A DNA stretch of 64,000 nucleotides. Origin: Lachnospiraceae bacterium (GTDB lineage Bacteria > Bacillota > Clostridia > Lachnospirales > Lachnospiraceae). A program made the translations under genes and the position numbers. Below, piece by piece: positions 1 through 10,562 of the stretch (positions are counted from its first letter, which is position 1; the number at the start of each line of letters is the position of its first letter). The stretch is from NCBI GenBank assembly GCA_910576335.1, contig CAJTIU010000017.1, positions 40,149 to 104,148 on the forward strand. Direction: 5' to 3'. The notes beneath the pieces are model-generated. The model worked only from the letters and a program-made list of their open reading frames with translations. It did not search any database and was not told where the DNA came from.

Positions 1-2
1 AC

Positions 3-1529
3 AGTAGTTCCGATTATTATGGGTTTCACATGCCTGGGCATAAGCGTAACGAGGCATTTGCAGATGCGGTACCTTCCTGTGAGTTAGATATTACGGAGAT
101 TGAGGGCTTTGATGATCTCCACCATGCAGATGGAGTGCTGAGGGAGGCGCAGGACCGTGCGGCAGCGCTTTACGGTGCGGAAGAAACACATTTTCTCATA
201 AATGGAAGTACGGTAGGGATTCTCAGTGGGATTCTCGGTGTAACAGATAAGGGTGACAGCATACTTGTGGCAAGAAATTGCCACAAGTCTGTCTATCATG
301 CAATTGACCTGAACGAGCTGGAGCCTGTATATCTCTATCCGGAATTCGACAGGGATACACAGCTGAATATGGAAATATCCGTACAGGATGTCAGGGAGTC
401 CCTGGAGGCTTATCCGCAGATACGCGCGGTTGTTATCGTATCACCAACCTATGACGGGGTTGTGTCTGATGTGGCGGCAATTGCAGAGGCAGTGCATGAA
501 AAAGGCCTGCCCCTTATTGTGGATGAAGCCCATGGGGCTCATTTTGGATTTCATCCCTATTTTCCGGAGAATTCCAACAGGGCCGGCGCGGACATTGTGA
601 TCCACAGCCTGCACAAAACGCTTCCCTCCCTAACCCAGACCGCGCTGATTCACATAAACGGCAGTCTGGTAAGCAGAAGAAAGGTGAGAAAATATCTGCG
701 CATGCTGCAGTCTTCAAGTCCTTCTTACGTGCTGATGGCAAGTATTGACTCCTGCATCCATCTGCTGGAAGAGAAAATGGAAGAGCTGTTTCTTCCATAT
801 ATATGTGATCTTGACAGGACAAGAGCTGCACTGGGGAAGATGAAAAGCCTCCGGCTTATTCCGGAAGACACATCCGGCTCAGAAACCAGCGCTTCGGACC
901 GGTATGACTGTTCCAAAATTATCATTTCCACAAAGGAGACCGGCATAAGCGGAAGAGAGCTGTACTACCTTCTTCTGGAGCGTTACCATCTTCAGATGGA
1001 AATGAAGGCAGGCACCTATGTAGTGGCTATGACTTCCTTTGCCGACCGGACGGAGGGCTTCGAGAGACTGATCCATGCTTTGGCAGAGACTGACCAGAGG
1101 CTGTCCGCCTGTCTTCCACAGCCCGGGTCTTCTCAGCCGTTCCCCGGCACAGATGCACCGCCGGTGCTCCCGAGGATCTATAGCACGGCTGCTATAGAAC
1201 GCATTAGAGAGCTGGCGGAAACAGGCCGAAGAGTTCAGGGCAGGCAGACGGCGCCTGCCGGGAAAAGGGGGGAGGAAGGACATGAGGCAGCAATACAAAC
1301 AGAAGTGCAGGAGCGGCCGGGTATAAGGAAAATTCCACAGATAGAGGCTGCAGGATATATCTCTTTGGAATATGTATACCTGTACCCTCCGGGAATTCCT
1401 ATTATAGTACCTGGAGAGCTCATTACAGAAGCCGCTGTCCGCTTCCTGGACGGCTATGCCCGGGCGGGCTATACTTTGGAGGGTCCGGAGGAAGAAAACT
1501 ATCTGGAGTGTTATCCAGCCCCTCGCTGA
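3..1529 (+). CDS. Orn/Lys/Arg decarboxylase, 5' end cut by window edge
   Basis: This is a PLP-dependent amino acid decarboxylase of the ornithine/lysine/arginine group (fold type I, aminotransferase-like), making a polyamine or its precursor in the cytoplasm. The reading frame is open back to base 3, and the residues before the first in-frame ATG at 30 read GFHMPGHKRN, the conserved N-terminal stretch of the family, so the true start is upstream of the window. The sequence shows VDEAHG (aspartate that contacts the PLP ring) and SLHKTLPSLTQ, where the lysine encoded at 615-617 should form the Schiff base. A C-terminal decarboxylase domain follows. The last codons and the stop lie inside a dispersed repeat that starts at 1519. 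Substrate (lysine, arginine or ornithine) cannot be told from sequence by eye. Confidence 0.85.
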   Translation, partial: SSSDYYGFHMPGHKRNEAFADAVPSCELDITEIEGFDDLHHADGVLREAQDRAAALYGAEETHFLINGSTVGILSGILGVTDKGDSILVARNCHKSVYHAIDLNELEPVYLYPEFDRDTQLNMEISVQDVRESLEAYPQIRAVVIVSPTYDGVVSDVAAIAEAVHEKGLPLIVDEAHGAHFGFHPYFPENSNRAGADIVIHSLHKTLPSLTQTALIHINGSLVSRRKVRKYLRMLQSSSPSYVLMASIDSCIHLLEEKMEELFLPYICDLDRTRAALGKMKSLRLIPEDTSGSETSASDRYDCSKIIISTKETGISGRELYYLLLERYHLQMEMKAGTYVVAMTSFADRTEGFERLIHALAETDQRLSACLPQPGSSQPFPGTDAPPVLPRIYSTAAIERIRELAETGRRVQGRQTAPAGKRGEEGHEAAIQTEVQERPGIRKIPQIEAAGYISLEYVYLYPPGIPIIVPGELITEAAVRFLDGYARAGYTLEGPEEENYLECYPAPR

Positions 1530-1610
1530 AAGCGACTTTTAAATGAGCTGGATGCGTTACTATGAGCGGACGGTTAGTCCGTAAATAGTAACAACGGAGT
1601 GAACAGTAAC
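1519..1610 (+). repeat. Dispersed hairpin element, copy 1 (upstream of rpoB promoter)
   Basis: About 92 bp that recurs in variant form at 63120-63228. It opens with CCCCTCGCTGAAAGCGAC (also found inverted at 21203-21226). It then forms a hairpin with arms GTTACTAT (1556-1563) and ATAGTAAC (1585-1592) enclosing GGAC/GTCC, and ends GAACAGTAAC. The decarboxylase stop codon lies inside it, and the rpoB -35 box begins 20 bp after it. It may act as a terminator, or be a small mobile repeat. Confidence 0.7.
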
Positions 1611-1630
1611 AAAAAATCATTAGGAAATTA

Positions 1631-1660
1631 TTGACAAGCCCGAAAGCTTTGTGTTATAGT
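1631..1660 (+). promoter_or_regulatory. rpoB promoter
   Basis: TTGACA at 1631-1636 and TTATAG at 1654-1659 are 17 bp apart; TATAGT at 1655-1660 gives 18 bp. This would give a leader of about 180 nt before rpoB. The leader (1661-1845) holds no ORF that I would call and no motif I recognise. An AAGGAG ribosome binding site lies at 1828-1833. Confidence 0.75.
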
Positions 1661-1845
1661 AAAAAATGCGTTATTGTGGAAAGGTGTACCATAATATTGT
1701 ATGAAAAACTGTAGCGCAAGGCTTATTTCTTTGATTTTAAAGGATTTATACGGTTTCGTGCCAGTCTGCGGAGCACTTTGGAACAGGCATGGGCTGTACC
1801 GGGGAGTGGCGCTGCAAAAAAATAAATAAGGAGTGAAACGTCAAT

Positions 1846-4800
1846 ATGGAGAAAAACAGAATTCGCCCTATGAAAAGCGGAAAAAGTTCCCGCATGAGCT
1901 ATTCCAGGCAAAAAGAAGTTCTTCAGATGCCGAATCTAATTGAGGTTCAGAAGGATTCGTACAACTGGTTTCTTGATGAAGGAATGAAGGAAGTATTTGA
2001 TGATATTTCCCCGATTTCTGATTACAGCGGACACCTGAGCCTGGAATTTGTGGATTTCACCTTATGCGAGAATGACGTAAAGTACACAATTGAAGAGTGT
2101 AAAGAGCGCGATGCGACTTATGCTGCTCCACTCAAGGTGAAGGTAAGGCTCCACAACAAAGAGACTGAAGAGATCAACGAACATGAGATTTTCATGGGCG
2201 ACCTGCCGCTGATGACGAGTACAGGAACTTTTGTCATTAATGGCGCAGAGCGTGTAATTGTAAGTCAGCTTGTCCGTTCACCAGGTATCTATTACGCGAT
2301 TGCCCATGATAAGCTGGGCAAAAAGCTGTATTCTTCGACTGTTATTCCGAACCGCGGTGCGTGGCTGGAATATGAGACCGACTCCAATGACGTTTTTTAT
2401 GTACGAGTAGATAGAACGAGAAAGGTGCCGATCACGGTTCTGATCCGTGCGCTTGGAATCGGTACGAATCCCGAGATTGTAGAACTGTTCGGCGAGGAGC
2501 CGAAGATTATGGCAAGCTTCGATAAGGATGCTGCCACTAATTATCAGGAAGGCCTTCTTGAATTATATAAGAAGATCCGTCCGGGCGAACCGCTTGCAGT
2601 GGACAGTGCGGAGAGCCTGATTATGAGTATGTTCTTTGATCCGAGGCGGTATGATCTTGCGAAGGTGGGACGGTATAAATTTAATAAGAAGCTTCTTTTT
2701 AGAAATCGTATCGCAGGACAGATCCTTGCGGAGGATGTGGCCAGTGCAGTGACAGGCGAGGTGATCGCGGAAGCGGGCGCTAAGATAACAAGGGAGCTTG
2801 CAGATCAGATTCAGAATGCGGCGGTTCCGGCTGTCTGGATCAGCAGACCGGATGAGGAGAGAGACATTAAGGTGCTCTCCAGTATGATGGTGGATCTTAC
2901 TTCTATCGTGGATATTGACCCGAAGGAGGTAGGGGTTACGGAGCTTGTGTACTATCCGGTGCTTGCGGGTCTCTTAGAGGAGACGGCAGGTGACATTGAT
3001 GAACTTAAAGACGCGATCAGGAGAGATATCCATGACCTGATTCCGAAGCATATAACAAAGGAAGATATTCTGGCATCCATTAACTATAATATTCATTTGG
3101 AATATGGCATGGGAAATGACGATGACATCGACCACCTTGGCAACAGGCGTATCCGTGCAGTGGGAGAGCTGCTGCAGAATCAGTACAGGATCGGTCTGTC
3201 AAGGCTGGAGAGAGTTGTCCGTGAGCGTATGACAACGCAGGACTTAGAGGGAATTTCCCCTCAGTCTCTGATTAATATTAAGCCAGTGACGGCTGCAGTG
3301 AAGGAGTTCTTTGGATCCTCCCAGCTGTCCCAGTTCATGGATCAGAACAACCCTCTTGGCGAGCTGACCCATAAGAGACGTCTGTCAGCTCTTGGACCGG
3401 GAGGTTTGTCAAGAGACCGTGCCGGATTCGAGGTGCGTGACGTGCACTATTCCCATTATGGAAGAATGTGCCCCATTGAGACTCCTGAGGGTCCGAACAT
3501 CGGTCTGATCAACTCACTGGCATGCTATGCGAGAATTAACCAGTACGGCTTTGTAGAAGCGCCGTACCGTAAGATCGACCATTCAGACCCGACGAACCCC
3601 AGGGTTACGGATGAGGTTGTATATATGACTGCGGACGAAGAGGATAATTACCACGTTGCACAGGCGAATGAGGCGCTGGACGAAGAGGGACATTTTGTCC
3701 GTAAGAATGTATCCGGACGTTACCGCGAGGAGACTCAGGAGTACGAGAGAAAGATGTTCGACTATATGGACGTATCTCCGAAGATGGTGTTCTCGGTTGC
3801 GACGGCCTTGATTCCATTCCTTGAAAATGATGATGCGAACCGTGCGCTGATGGGTTCCAACATGCAGCGGCAGGCGGTGCCTCTTCTGATGACAGAGGCT
3901 CCGGTTGTGGGCACAGGTATGGAGGAAAAATCTGCCGTTGACTCTGGCGTATGTATTGTTGCGGAAGGAGACGGCGTGGTAGAGCGTGCCACATCCAAGG
4001 AGATTACTGTTCGCCAGACCAATGGGAAATTAAGAAAATATAAGCTGACCAAGTTCCTCAGAAGTAACCAGAGCAACTGCTATAACCAGAGACCGATTGT
4101 TGTAAAGGGTGACAAGGTGAGGGCGGGAGATGTGATTGCAGACGGCCCGTCTACCTCAAACGGAGAGATGGCGCTTGGCAAGAATCCGCTGATCGGATTT
4201 ATGACCTGGGAGGGTTATAACTATGAGGACGCGGTATTATTGAGTGAAAGACTGGTACAGGATGATGTATACACATCTGTACACATTGAAGAATATGAGG
4301 CTGAGGCCCGTGACACGAAGCTTGGACCAGAAGAGATTACCCGGGATATTCCGGGTGTGGGTGATGATGCCTTAAAAGACCTTGACGAGAGGGGGATTAT
4401 CCGCATTGGCGCGGAAGTGCGTGCCGGGGATATTCTGGTAGGAAAGGTAACGCCCAAGGGAGAGACAGAGCTTACGGCAGAGGAGCGCCTGCTTCGTGCA
4501 ATCTTCGGTGAGAAGGCACGCGAGGTAAGGGATACGTCTCTTAAGGTGCCTCACGGCGAGTATGGTATTGTAGTAGATGCCAAGGTATTTACAAGAGATA
4601 ATGGAGATGAACTGTCTCCGGGAGTGAATCAGTCGGTCCGGATCTATATTGCCCAGAAGAGAAAGATCTCGGTGGGTGACAAGATGGCGGGACGTCATGG
4701 GAACAAGGGTGTTGTCTCCCGTGTGCTTCCGGTTGAGGATATGCCGTTCCTTCCAAACGGGCGGCCCCTTGACATTGTGCTGAATCCGCTCGGCGTACCT

Positions 4801-5715
4801 TCCCGTATGAATATCGGGCAGGTGCTTGAGATCCATCTCTCACTTGCGGCAAAGGCACTGGGCTTTAACATTGCCACACCGGTATTTGACGGCGCAAATG
4901 AGGATGATATTATGGATACACTCGACCTGGCAAATGATTACGTGAATCTTAGCTGGGAGGAGTTTGAAGCGAAGCATAAGGAGGAACTGCTTCCGGAGGT
5001 GCTTCAGTATCTCTCTGACAACAGGGAGCACAGGAAGGTCTGGAAGGGAGTGCCTATCTCCAGGGATGGAAAGGTAAGGCTGCGTGACGGACGTACCGGA
5101 GAATATTTCGACAGCCCGGTTACGATTGGGCACATGCATTACCTGAAGCTTCATCATCTTGTAGATGATAAGATCCATGCGCGGTCCACAGGGCCTTACT
5201 CACTTGTAACCCAGCAGCCGTTAGGCGGTAAGGCGCAGTTCGGCGGACAGCGTTTCGGTGAGATGGAGGTATGGGCGCTGGAGGCTTACGGTGCATCCTA
5301 CACGCTTCAGGAGATCCTGACCGTGAAGTCAGATGATGTAGTAGGCCGTGTGAAGACCTACGAGGCGATTATCAAGGGTGAAAACGTACCGGAACCGGGA
5401 ATTCCAGAGTCCTTTAAGGTGCTTTTGAAGGAGCTTCAGTCACTGGGACTGGATGTGCGCGTGCTTCGTGAGGATAATACAGAGGTTGAGATCATGGAGA
5501 CCGTGGATATGGGAGAGACGGATTTCCGTTCACTCATAGAGGGAGACAGGAAATATGAGGATGACAATTTCGGTGAGCAGGGCTACACAGAGCAGGAATT
5601 CCAGGGAGATGAGCTTATTGATATTGAAGAGGAAGAAGAGCCTGATGAGGAGTATGAGATAGATTTTGAGGAAACGGAAGATTTTTCAGATGATTTATCA
5701 GACATTGATTATTAG
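1846..5715 (+). CDS. rpoB: RNA polymerase beta subunit
   Basis: Beta subunit of RNA polymerase (1289 aa), forming with beta' the catalytic cleft. Conserved blocks run through the whole protein. The rifampicin pocket near residue 490 reads [14 protein letters not shown] followed by [13 protein letters not shown], with the usual sensitive residues. [12 protein letters not shown] (the basic, nucleotide-contacting region) is also intact. The C-terminus is extended by about 50 residues rich in Glu/Asp and ending DLSDIDY. The ATG sits 12 nt after AAGGAG. rpoC follows after 14 bp, so the two are cotranscribed. Ribosomal protein genes rplJ/rplL, often upstream of rpoB, are not present here; the decarboxylase occupies that place and rpoB has its own promoter. 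Confidence 0.98.
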   Translation: MEKNRIRPMKSGKSSRMSYSRQKEVLQMPNLIEVQKDSYNWFLDEGMKEVFDDISPISDYSGHLSLEFVDFTLCENDVKYTIEECKERDATYAAPLKVKVRLHNKETEEINEHEIFMGDLPLMTSTGTFVINGAERVIVSQLVRSPGIYYAIAHDKLGKKLYSSTVIPNRGAWLEYETDSNDVFYVRVDRTRKVPITVLIRALGIGTNPEIVELFGEEPKIMASFDKDAATNYQEGLLELYKKIRPGEPLAVDSAESLIMSMFFDPRRYDLAKVGRYKFNKKLLFRNRIAGQILAEDVASAVTGEVIAEAGAKITRELADQIQNAAVPAVWISRPDEERDIKVLSSMMVDLTSIVDIDPKEVGVTELVYYPVLAGLLEETAGDIDELKDAIRRDIHDLIPKHITKEDILASINYNIHLEYGMGNDDDIDHLGNRRIRAVGELLQNQYRIGLSRLERVVRERMTTQDLEGISPQSLINIKPVTAAVKEFFGSSQLSQFMDQNNPLGELTHKRRLSALGPGGLSRDRAGFEVRDVHYSHYGRMCPIETPEGPNIGLINSLACYARINQYGFVEAPYRKIDHSDPTNPRVTDEVVYMTADEEDNYHVAQANEALDEEGHFVRKNVSGRYREETQEYERKMFDYMDVSPKMVFSVATALIPFLENDDANRALMGSNMQRQAVPLLMTEAPVVGTGMEEKSAVDSGVCIVAEGDGVVERATSKEITVRQTNGKLRKYKLTKFLRSNQSNCYNQRPIVVKGDKVRAGDVIADGPSTSNGEMALGKNPLIGFMTWEGYNYEDAVLLSERLVQDDVYTSVHIEEYEAEARDTKLGPEEITRDIPGVGDDALKDLDERGIIRIGAEVRAGDILVGKVTPKGETELTAEERLLRAIFGEKAREVRDTSLKVPHGEYGIVVDAKVFTRDNGDELSPGVNQSVRIYIAQKRKISVGDKMAGRHGNKGVVSRVLPVEDMPFLPNGRPLDIVLNPLGVPSRMNIGQVLEIHLSLAAKALGFNIATPVFDGANEDDIMDTLDLANDYVNLSWEEFEAKHKEELLPEVLQYLSDNREHRKVWKGVPISRDGKVRLRDGRTGEYFDSPVTIGHMHYLKLHHLVDDKIHARSTGPYSLVTQQPLGGKAQFGGQRFGEMEVWALEAYGASYTLQEILTVKSDDVVGRVKTYEAIIKGENVPEPGIPESFKVLLKELQSLGLDVRVLREDNTEVEIMETVDMGETDFRSLIEGDRKYEDDNFGEQGYTEQEFQGDELIDIEEEEEPDEEYEIDFEETEDFSDDLSDIDY

Positions 5716-5729
5716 GAAGGGGTGCCAGT

Positions 5730-8700
5730 ATGCCAGAAAATAATAAGGAACAATCATATCAGCCAATGACCTTTGAGGCGATCAAGATCGGTTTGGCATC
5801 GCCCGATAAGATTCTGGAATGGTCCAGGGGAGAGGTTACGAAGCCGGAGACCATTAATTACAGGACCTTGAAGCCGGAAAAAGACGGTCTGTTCTGTGAG
5901 AGAATCTTCGGACCGAGCAAGGACTGGGAGTGCCACTGCGGGAAGTACAAAAAGATCCGTTATAAGGGGGTAGTGTGCGACCGGTGTGGTGTTGAGGTTA
6001 CCAAGTCAAGCGTGCGGCGTGAGCGTATGGGGCATATCGCCCTGGCAGCTCCGGTGTCGCATATCTGGTATTTTAAGGGAATCCCAAGCCGTATGGGGCT
6101 GATTCTTGATCTGTCTCCAAGGACACTGGAGAAAGTACTGTATTTTGCGTCATATATTGTACTGGATCAGGGGCAGACGAATCTGCAGTATAAACAGGTG
6201 TTGTCTGAGCAGGAGTACCAGGACGCGTTAGAGTCCTGGGGCAGCGCGTTTCGCGTAGGCATGGGCGCTGAGGCGATTCAGGAGCTTCTTGAGGCGATTG
6301 ACCTTGATAAGGAATATGAGGAGCTGCAGTCCGGCCTTAAAGGCTCGACAGGACAGAAGCGTGCAAGAATCGTGAAGCGTCTTGAGGTAATCGAGGCATT
6401 CCGCGAGTCCGGGAATAAGCCGGAGTGGATGATTATGAATAATATTCCGGTTATCCCGCCTGACCTGCGTCCTATGGTACAGCTGGACGGCGGACGCTTT
6501 GCCACATCTGATTTAAATGATCTGTACAGAAGAATCATTAATAGAAATAACCGTCTGAAACGCCTGCTTGAGTTGGGCGCGCCGGACATTATTGTAAGAA
6601 ATGAGAAGAGAATGCTGCAGGAGGCTGTGGATGCGCTGATTGATAATGGTCGCCGCGGCCGTCCGGTAACGGGTCCCGGAAACCGGGCGCTTAAATCCCT
6701 GTCAGACATGCTGAAGGGTAAGTCCGGACGTTTCCGTCAGAATCTTCTCGGAAAACGTGTGGATTATTCCGGACGTTCCGTTATTGTCGTAGGGCCGGAG
6801 CTTAAGATCTACCAGTGCGGTCTCCCGAAGGAGATGGCGATTGAGCTCTTTAAGCCATTTGTTATGAAGGAGCTTGTGCATAACGGTTCTGCGCATAATA
6901 TTAAGAATGCCAAGAAGATGGTGGAGAGACTCCAGCCGGAAGTATGGGATGTACTGGAGGAGGTTATCAAGGAGCATCCGGTTATGCTGAACCGCGCCCC
7001 CACTCTTCACAGACTGGGAATCCAGGCCTTTGAGCCGATTCTTGTAGAGGGTAAGGCGATCAAGCTGCATCCGCTCGTATGTACGGCATATAATGCTGAC
7101 TTCGACGGAGACCAGATGGCGGTGCATCTGCCGTTGTCTGTAGAGGCTCAGGCAGAATGCCGTTTCCTGCTTCTGTCGCCTAATAACCTGCTGAAGCCGT
7201 CAGATGGCGGACCGGTTGCCGTCCCTTCCCAGGATATGGTACTTGGCATCTACTATCTGACTCAGGAAAGGCCGGGAGCTCTCGGTGAGGGTAAGGCATT
7301 CCGCAGTGTGAATGAGGCGATTCTTGCCTATGAGAATGAGGCGCTTACCCTGCACTCACGCATTAAGGTGCGTGTGTCTAAGACCATGCCAGACGGAAGC
7401 GTGAAGACAGGCACTATTGAATCTACACTGGGACGTTTCCTGTTCAATGAGATCATTCCGCAGGATTTGGGGTTTGTTGACCGGGAGACAGAGGGCAATG
7501 AGCTTCTTCTTGAGGTGGATTTCCATGTAGGTAAGAAGCAGCTGAAGCAGATTCTGGAAAAGGTTATTAACACACATGGTTCTACCGCTACTGCAGAGGT
7601 GCTTGACGCGGTAAAATCAATTGGATATAAATATTCCACAAGAGCGGCCATGACCGTATCTATTTCCGATATGACTGTGCCGCCCCAGAAGCCGGAGATG
7701 ATTCAGCAGGCACAGGATACTGTGGATAAGATTACCAAGAACTTTAAGCGTGGTCTGATTACAGAGGAAGAGCGTTATAAGGAAGTAGTTGAGACCTGGA
7801 AGGCAACGGATGACGCTCTTACTGAGGCGCTGCTTACTGGTCTTGACAAATATAACAATATTTTCATGATGGCGGATTCAGGAGCCCGTGGTTCTGACAA
7901 GCAGATTAAGCAGCTTGCGGGTATGCGTGGTCTGATGGCGGATACGACTGGACGTACTATTGAGCTCCCTATCAAGTCGAATTTCCGAGAGGGTCTTGAC
8001 GTACTGGAGTACTTTATGTCCGCCCATGGAGCACGTAAAGGACTGTCTGATACGGCTCTTCGTACCGCCGATTCCGGATACCTTACAAGGCGTCTGGTTG
8101 ACGTATCACAGGAGCTCATTATTCATGAGGTTGACTGTGCTGAAAAGGACGGGGAGATCCCGGGCATGTATGTGCGTGCATTTCTGGATGGAAAGGAAGA
8201 GATCGAGAGCCTGCAGGAGCGTATTACAGGACGTTACCTCTGCGAGGATATAGTGGATAAGGACGGCAATGTTCTTGTGAAGGCAAATCATATGGTAACG
8301 CCGAAGCGGGCGGAGCTCGTTATGAAGAAGGGTGTTGACGAGAACGGTGAGCCGCTTACGAAGATTAAGATCCGTACCATTCTCACATGTCGTTCACACA
8401 CCGGAATCTGCGCGAAGTGCTACGGAGCCAACATGGCAACCGGAGAGCCTGTGCAGGTTGGTGAAGCGGTTGGTATTATCGCGGCCCAGTCCATCGGAGA
8501 GCCAGGTACACAGCTTACTATGCGTACCTTCCATACAGGCGGTGTTGCCGGTGACGATATCACACAGGGTCTTCCCCGTGTCGAGGAGCTTTTTGAAGCA
8601 AGAAAGCCGAAAGGTCTTGCGATTATTACTGAGTTCGCAGGAAAAGCGAATATTAATGATACAAAGAAGAAGCGCGAGATTATTGTGACGAACAATGAGA

Positions 8701-9485
8701 CGGGCGAGTCAAAGGCATACCTGATACCTTATGGCTCTAGAATTAAGGTACAGGACGGAGCTGTGCTTGAGGCCGGCGACGAGCTGACAGAGGGTAGTGT
8801 TAATCCTCATGATATTTTAAGAATCAAGGGGCTGCGGGCGGTACAGGATTATATGATCCAGGAGGTACAGCGTGTATACCGTCTCCAGGGTGTTGATATC
8901 AATGATAAGCATATTGAGGTGATTGTGCGTCAGATGCTTAAGAAGGTCCGCATCGAAGAGGCAGGAGATTCTGAGTTCCTTCCGGGAACTAATGTAGATA
9001 TTCTGGAATTCGAAGACAGGAATAAGGAGCTGGAGGCAGAAGGCAAAGAGCCGGCAGCCGGAGAGCAGATTATGCTCGGTATTACAAAGGCATCTCTTGC
9101 GACCAATTCCTTCCTGTCAGCGGCATCCTTCCAGGAGACAACCAAGGTTCTCACAGAAGCTGCCATCAAGGGCAAGATCGACCCGCTTGTAGGTCTTAAG
9201 GAAAATGTGATTATTGGTAAGCACATCCCGGCAGGTACGGGTATGCACAAGTACCGTGATGTACAGATAGAGGGAGAGATTGATCTTGACGATGAGCTGG
9301 AGATCGAAGAGGAAGATGACGACAGCTATGAGGAATATGACGGCTATGAGGAGTATGATGACAGTGAGCAGTTAGAGCTGGAGGAATACGATGAGGAAGA
9401 GCCGGAGAAATATGACGAGGAAGAGGCTGAGGAAGACTTCGGGTACGAAGAAGAGTTAGAAGAGGAACTGGCACCAGTTGAATAA
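5730..9485 (+). CDS. rpoC: RNA polymerase beta' subunit
   Basis: Beta' subunit of RNA polymerase (1251 aa). The catalytic magnesium loop [12 protein letters not shown] is present with Asp457, Asp459 and Asp461. The N-terminal zinc ribbon uses Cys68, Cys70, Cys83 and Cys86. The second zinc site is seen as VDCAE, LTCRS and GICAKC. The C-terminus carries about 70 residues made mostly of Glu, Asp and Tyr. Length is typical of a clostridial RpoC plus this tail. It follows rpoB after 14 bp with GGAAGGGG as ribosome binding site, and is followed directly by a perfect palindrome that could terminate the operon. Confidence 0.98.
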   Translation: MPENNKEQSYQPMTFEAIKIGLASPDKILEWSRGEVTKPETINYRTLKPEKDGLFCERIFGPSKDWECHCGKYKKIRYKGVVCDRCGVEVTKSSVRRERMGHIALAAPVSHIWYFKGIPSRMGLILDLSPRTLEKVLYFASYIVLDQGQTNLQYKQVLSEQEYQDALESWGSAFRVGMGAEAIQELLEAIDLDKEYEELQSGLKGSTGQKRARIVKRLEVIEAFRESGNKPEWMIMNNIPVIPPDLRPMVQLDGGRFATSDLNDLYRRIINRNNRLKRLLELGAPDIIVRNEKRMLQEAVDALIDNGRRGRPVTGPGNRALKSLSDMLKGKSGRFRQNLLGKRVDYSGRSVIVVGPELKIYQCGLPKEMAIELFKPFVMKELVHNGSAHNIKNAKKMVERLQPEVWDVLEEVIKEHPVMLNRAPTLHRLGIQAFEPILVEGKAIKLHPLVCTAYNADFDGDQMAVHLPLSVEAQAECRFLLLSPNNLLKPSDGGPVAVPSQDMVLGIYYLTQERPGALGEGKAFRSVNEAILAYENEALTLHSRIKVRVSKTMPDGSVKTGTIESTLGRFLFNEIIPQDLGFVDRETEGNELLLEVDFHVGKKQLKQILEKVINTHGSTATAEVLDAVKSIGYKYSTRAAMTVSISDMTVPPQKPEMIQQAQDTVDKITKNFKRGLITEEERYKEVVETWKATDDALTEALLTGLDKYNNIFMMADSGARGSDKQIKQLAGMRGLMADTTGRTIELPIKSNFREGLDVLEYFMSAHGARKGLSDTALRTADSGYLTRRLVDVSQELIIHEVDCAEKDGEIPGMYVRAFLDGKEEIESLQERITGRYLCEDIVDKDGNVLVKANHMVTPKRAELVMKKGVDENGEPLTKIKIRTILTCRSHTGICAKCYGANMATGEPVQVGEAVGIIAAQSIGEPGTQLTMRTFHTGGVAGDDITQGLPRVEELFEARKPKGLAIITEFAGKANINDTKKKREIIVTNNETGESKAYLIPYGSRIKVQDGAVLEAGDELTEGSVNPHDILRIKGLRAVQDYMIQEVQRVYRLQGVDINDKHIEVIVRQMLKKVRIEEAGDSEFLPGTNVDILEFEDRNKELEAEGKEPAAGEQIMLGITKASLATNSFLSAASFQETTKVLTEAAIKGKIDPLVGLKENVIIGKHIPAGTGMHKYRDVQIEGEIDLDDELEIEEEDDDSYEEYDGYEEYDDSEQLELEEYDEEEPEKYDEEEAEEDFGYEEELEEELAPVE

Positions 9486-9535
9486 AAAGTTGGGGACGGG
9501 GCATTTTTAAAAATGCCCCGTCCCCAACTTTTTAT
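9482..9535. repeat. GGGGACGGGGCA palindrome, copy 1 (short form; probable rpoBC terminator)
   Basis: A perfect 54-bp palindrome with 27-bp arms and no loop, centred between 9508 and 9509; the core arm is GTTGGGGACGGGGCATTTTT. It starts inside the rpoC stop codon (TAA, 9483-9485). Its right end is T-rich, so the transcript could act as a terminator. The same core occurs at 12961-13008, 15744-15818 and 51506-51592, always directly after a gene. Confidence 0.9.
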
Positions 9536-9615
9536 ATACAAAAACCCTCTGTGGGATGGCCTCGCTTCGCTGGGTCAGACTCTTTTTTTATTGAGAAAAT
9601 TTATCAATAACAATA

Positions 9616-9671
9616 TTGACAATCATTATCATTAGGAATATAATACGTTGTGTAAATGATAATCAATATCA
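9616..9671 (+). promoter_or_regulatory. Promoter of the feo operon with two Fur boxes
   Basis: A consensus promoter, TTGACA at 9616-9621 and TATAAT at 9639-9644 with 17 bp between. Fur-type 7-1-7 inverted repeats overlap it: TGACAATCATTATCA at 9617-9631 (one mismatch from TGATAATNATTATCA), covering the -35 box and spacer, and TGATAATCAATATCA at 9657-9671 (one mismatch), downstream of the start point. Iron-loaded Fur bound here would block transcription, so the operon should be induced by iron shortage. Confidence 0.85.
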
Positions 9672-9690
9672 TTGATGTGTGAGGATACAT

Positions 9691-9960
9691 ATGAGTAAGG
9701 AAGAGAATCTGGAGAAGGCAATCAGTCAGTTGAAAAGTGAAGGATACCGTATTACAGGACAGAGAAAGCTTCTGTTAGGCCTGATCTTTGGGAATGAATA
9801 TTCGTCCTGCAAGGAGATTTATTTTGCTGCGAAGCGCATTGACAGCAGGGTCGGAATGGCTACTGTGTACAGAACCGTGCAGCTTTTGGAGGATATGGGC
9901 CTGCTTCGGAAGAGATGGTCATATGAATTAAAAGAATCAGATGGAAAGGGGGAATTGTGA
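9691..9960 (+). CDS. Short Fur-family regulator (DNA-binding domain only)
   Basis: An 89-residue protein matching only the winged-helix half of the Fur family. SEGYRITGQRKLLLGLI is helix 1-2, and MATVYRTVQLLEDMGLLRK is the recognition helix and wing. The chain stops right after the wing (YELKESDGKGEL), where Fur proteins normally continue into the His-rich metal site and dimerisation domain. No remnant of that domain follows, since feoA begins on the last base of the stop codon. ATG 9691 is preferred over GTG 9679 because GAGG lies at 9681-9684. It probably regulates the feo operon or itself through the two upstream Fur boxes. How it senses metal without the C-terminal domain is unknown. Confidence 0.75.
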   Translation: MSKEENLEKAISQLKSEGYRITGQRKLLLGLIFGNEYSSCKEIYFAAKRIDSRVGMATVYRTVQLLEDMGLLRKRWSYELKESDGKGEL

Positions 9961-10169
9961 TGCCATTGACGCTATTGTCAAACGGTGAAACTGGTGAGAT
10001 TAAACGTGTCGGCGGACAGGATGAGGTGAGGAAGTTTTTAGAGAATCTGGGGTTCGTGACAGGCGAACAGGTGAGAGTTGTGTCTTCGGGCGGAGGCAAC
10101 ATAATTGTCCAGGTTAAAGATTCAAGGGTTGCAGTCAGTAAAGGGATTGCAGTCAAGATCATGGTTTAG
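9960..10169 (+). CDS. feoA: FeoA family protein, first copy
   Basis: A 69-residue SH3-like protein of the FeoA family, a small cytoplasmic partner of the FeoB ferrous iron transporter. It has the family pattern of a beta-rich domain with FLENLGFVTGEQVRVVS and a closing RVAVSKGIAVKIMV strand. ATG 9960 overlaps the last base of the upstream TGA and has AAAGGGGG just before it, which shows translational coupling to the Fur-like gene. A second FeoA follows after 21 bp. Two FeoA proteins ahead of FeoB is a common clostridial arrangement. Confidence 0.88.
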   Translation: MPLTLLSNGETGEIKRVGGQDEVRKFLENLGFVTGEQVRVVSSGGGNIIVQVKDSRVAVSKGIAVKIMV

Positions 10170-10190
10170 ATTGTTTAGGAGGAAAAGAGG

Positions 10191-10412
10191 ATGCGTACAT
10201 TAAGGGATGTCAGATGTGATGAGACGGTATCTGTTGTGAAGCTTCACGGAGAGGGAGCCGTAAAAAGGAGAATTATGGATATGGGGATCACGAAGGGAAC
10301 AGGTATTTATGTCCGTAAGGTGGCGCCGCTTGGCGATCCGGTAGAGGTTACTGTCCGCGGCTATGAGCTGTCACTTCGCAAGGCAGATGCAGAGATGATA
10401 GAGGTAGGATAA
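10191..10412 (+). CDS. feoA: FeoA family protein, second copy
   Basis: A 73-residue FeoA-like SH3 domain with the typical VKRRIMDMGITKGTGIYVRKVAPLGDP type turn and an RGYELSLRKADAEMI end. It differs from the first FeoA in having the PLGDP insertion seen in classical FeoA. The start has AGGAGGAAAAG upstream. Its stop codon falls inside the first unit of an imperfect repeat that fills the gap before feoB. Role: modulating FeoB GTPase and transport activity. Confidence 0.9.
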   Translation: MRTLRDVRCDETVSVVKLHGEGAVKRRIMDMGITKGTGIYVRKVAPLGDPVEVTVRGYELSLRKADAEMIEVG

Positions 10413-10537
10413 GCAGCAGGCCGCAGGATAAGCGTCGGTCCTTGAGACGACAGGCCGGTCTGTGTGAACGGTTAGCAGACCACAGGATAAGTAGCAGGCC
10501 GTGAAGTGACAGGTCAGCCTGTCTGGACGGTTACAGC
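10406..10537. repeat. Imperfect direct repeat between feoA and feoB
   Basis: AGGATAAG occurs at 10406, 10425 and 10484, followed by GCAGGCC-type sequence and ending GAACGGTTA or GGACGGTTA, so that two longer imperfect units fill the gap. The first unit contains the feoA stop codon. Function unknown. The AGGAGG for feoB (10547-10552) lies just after the repeat. Confidence 0.6.
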
Positions 10538-10562
10538 ATAAAGTATAGGAGGATGTGTAGAA

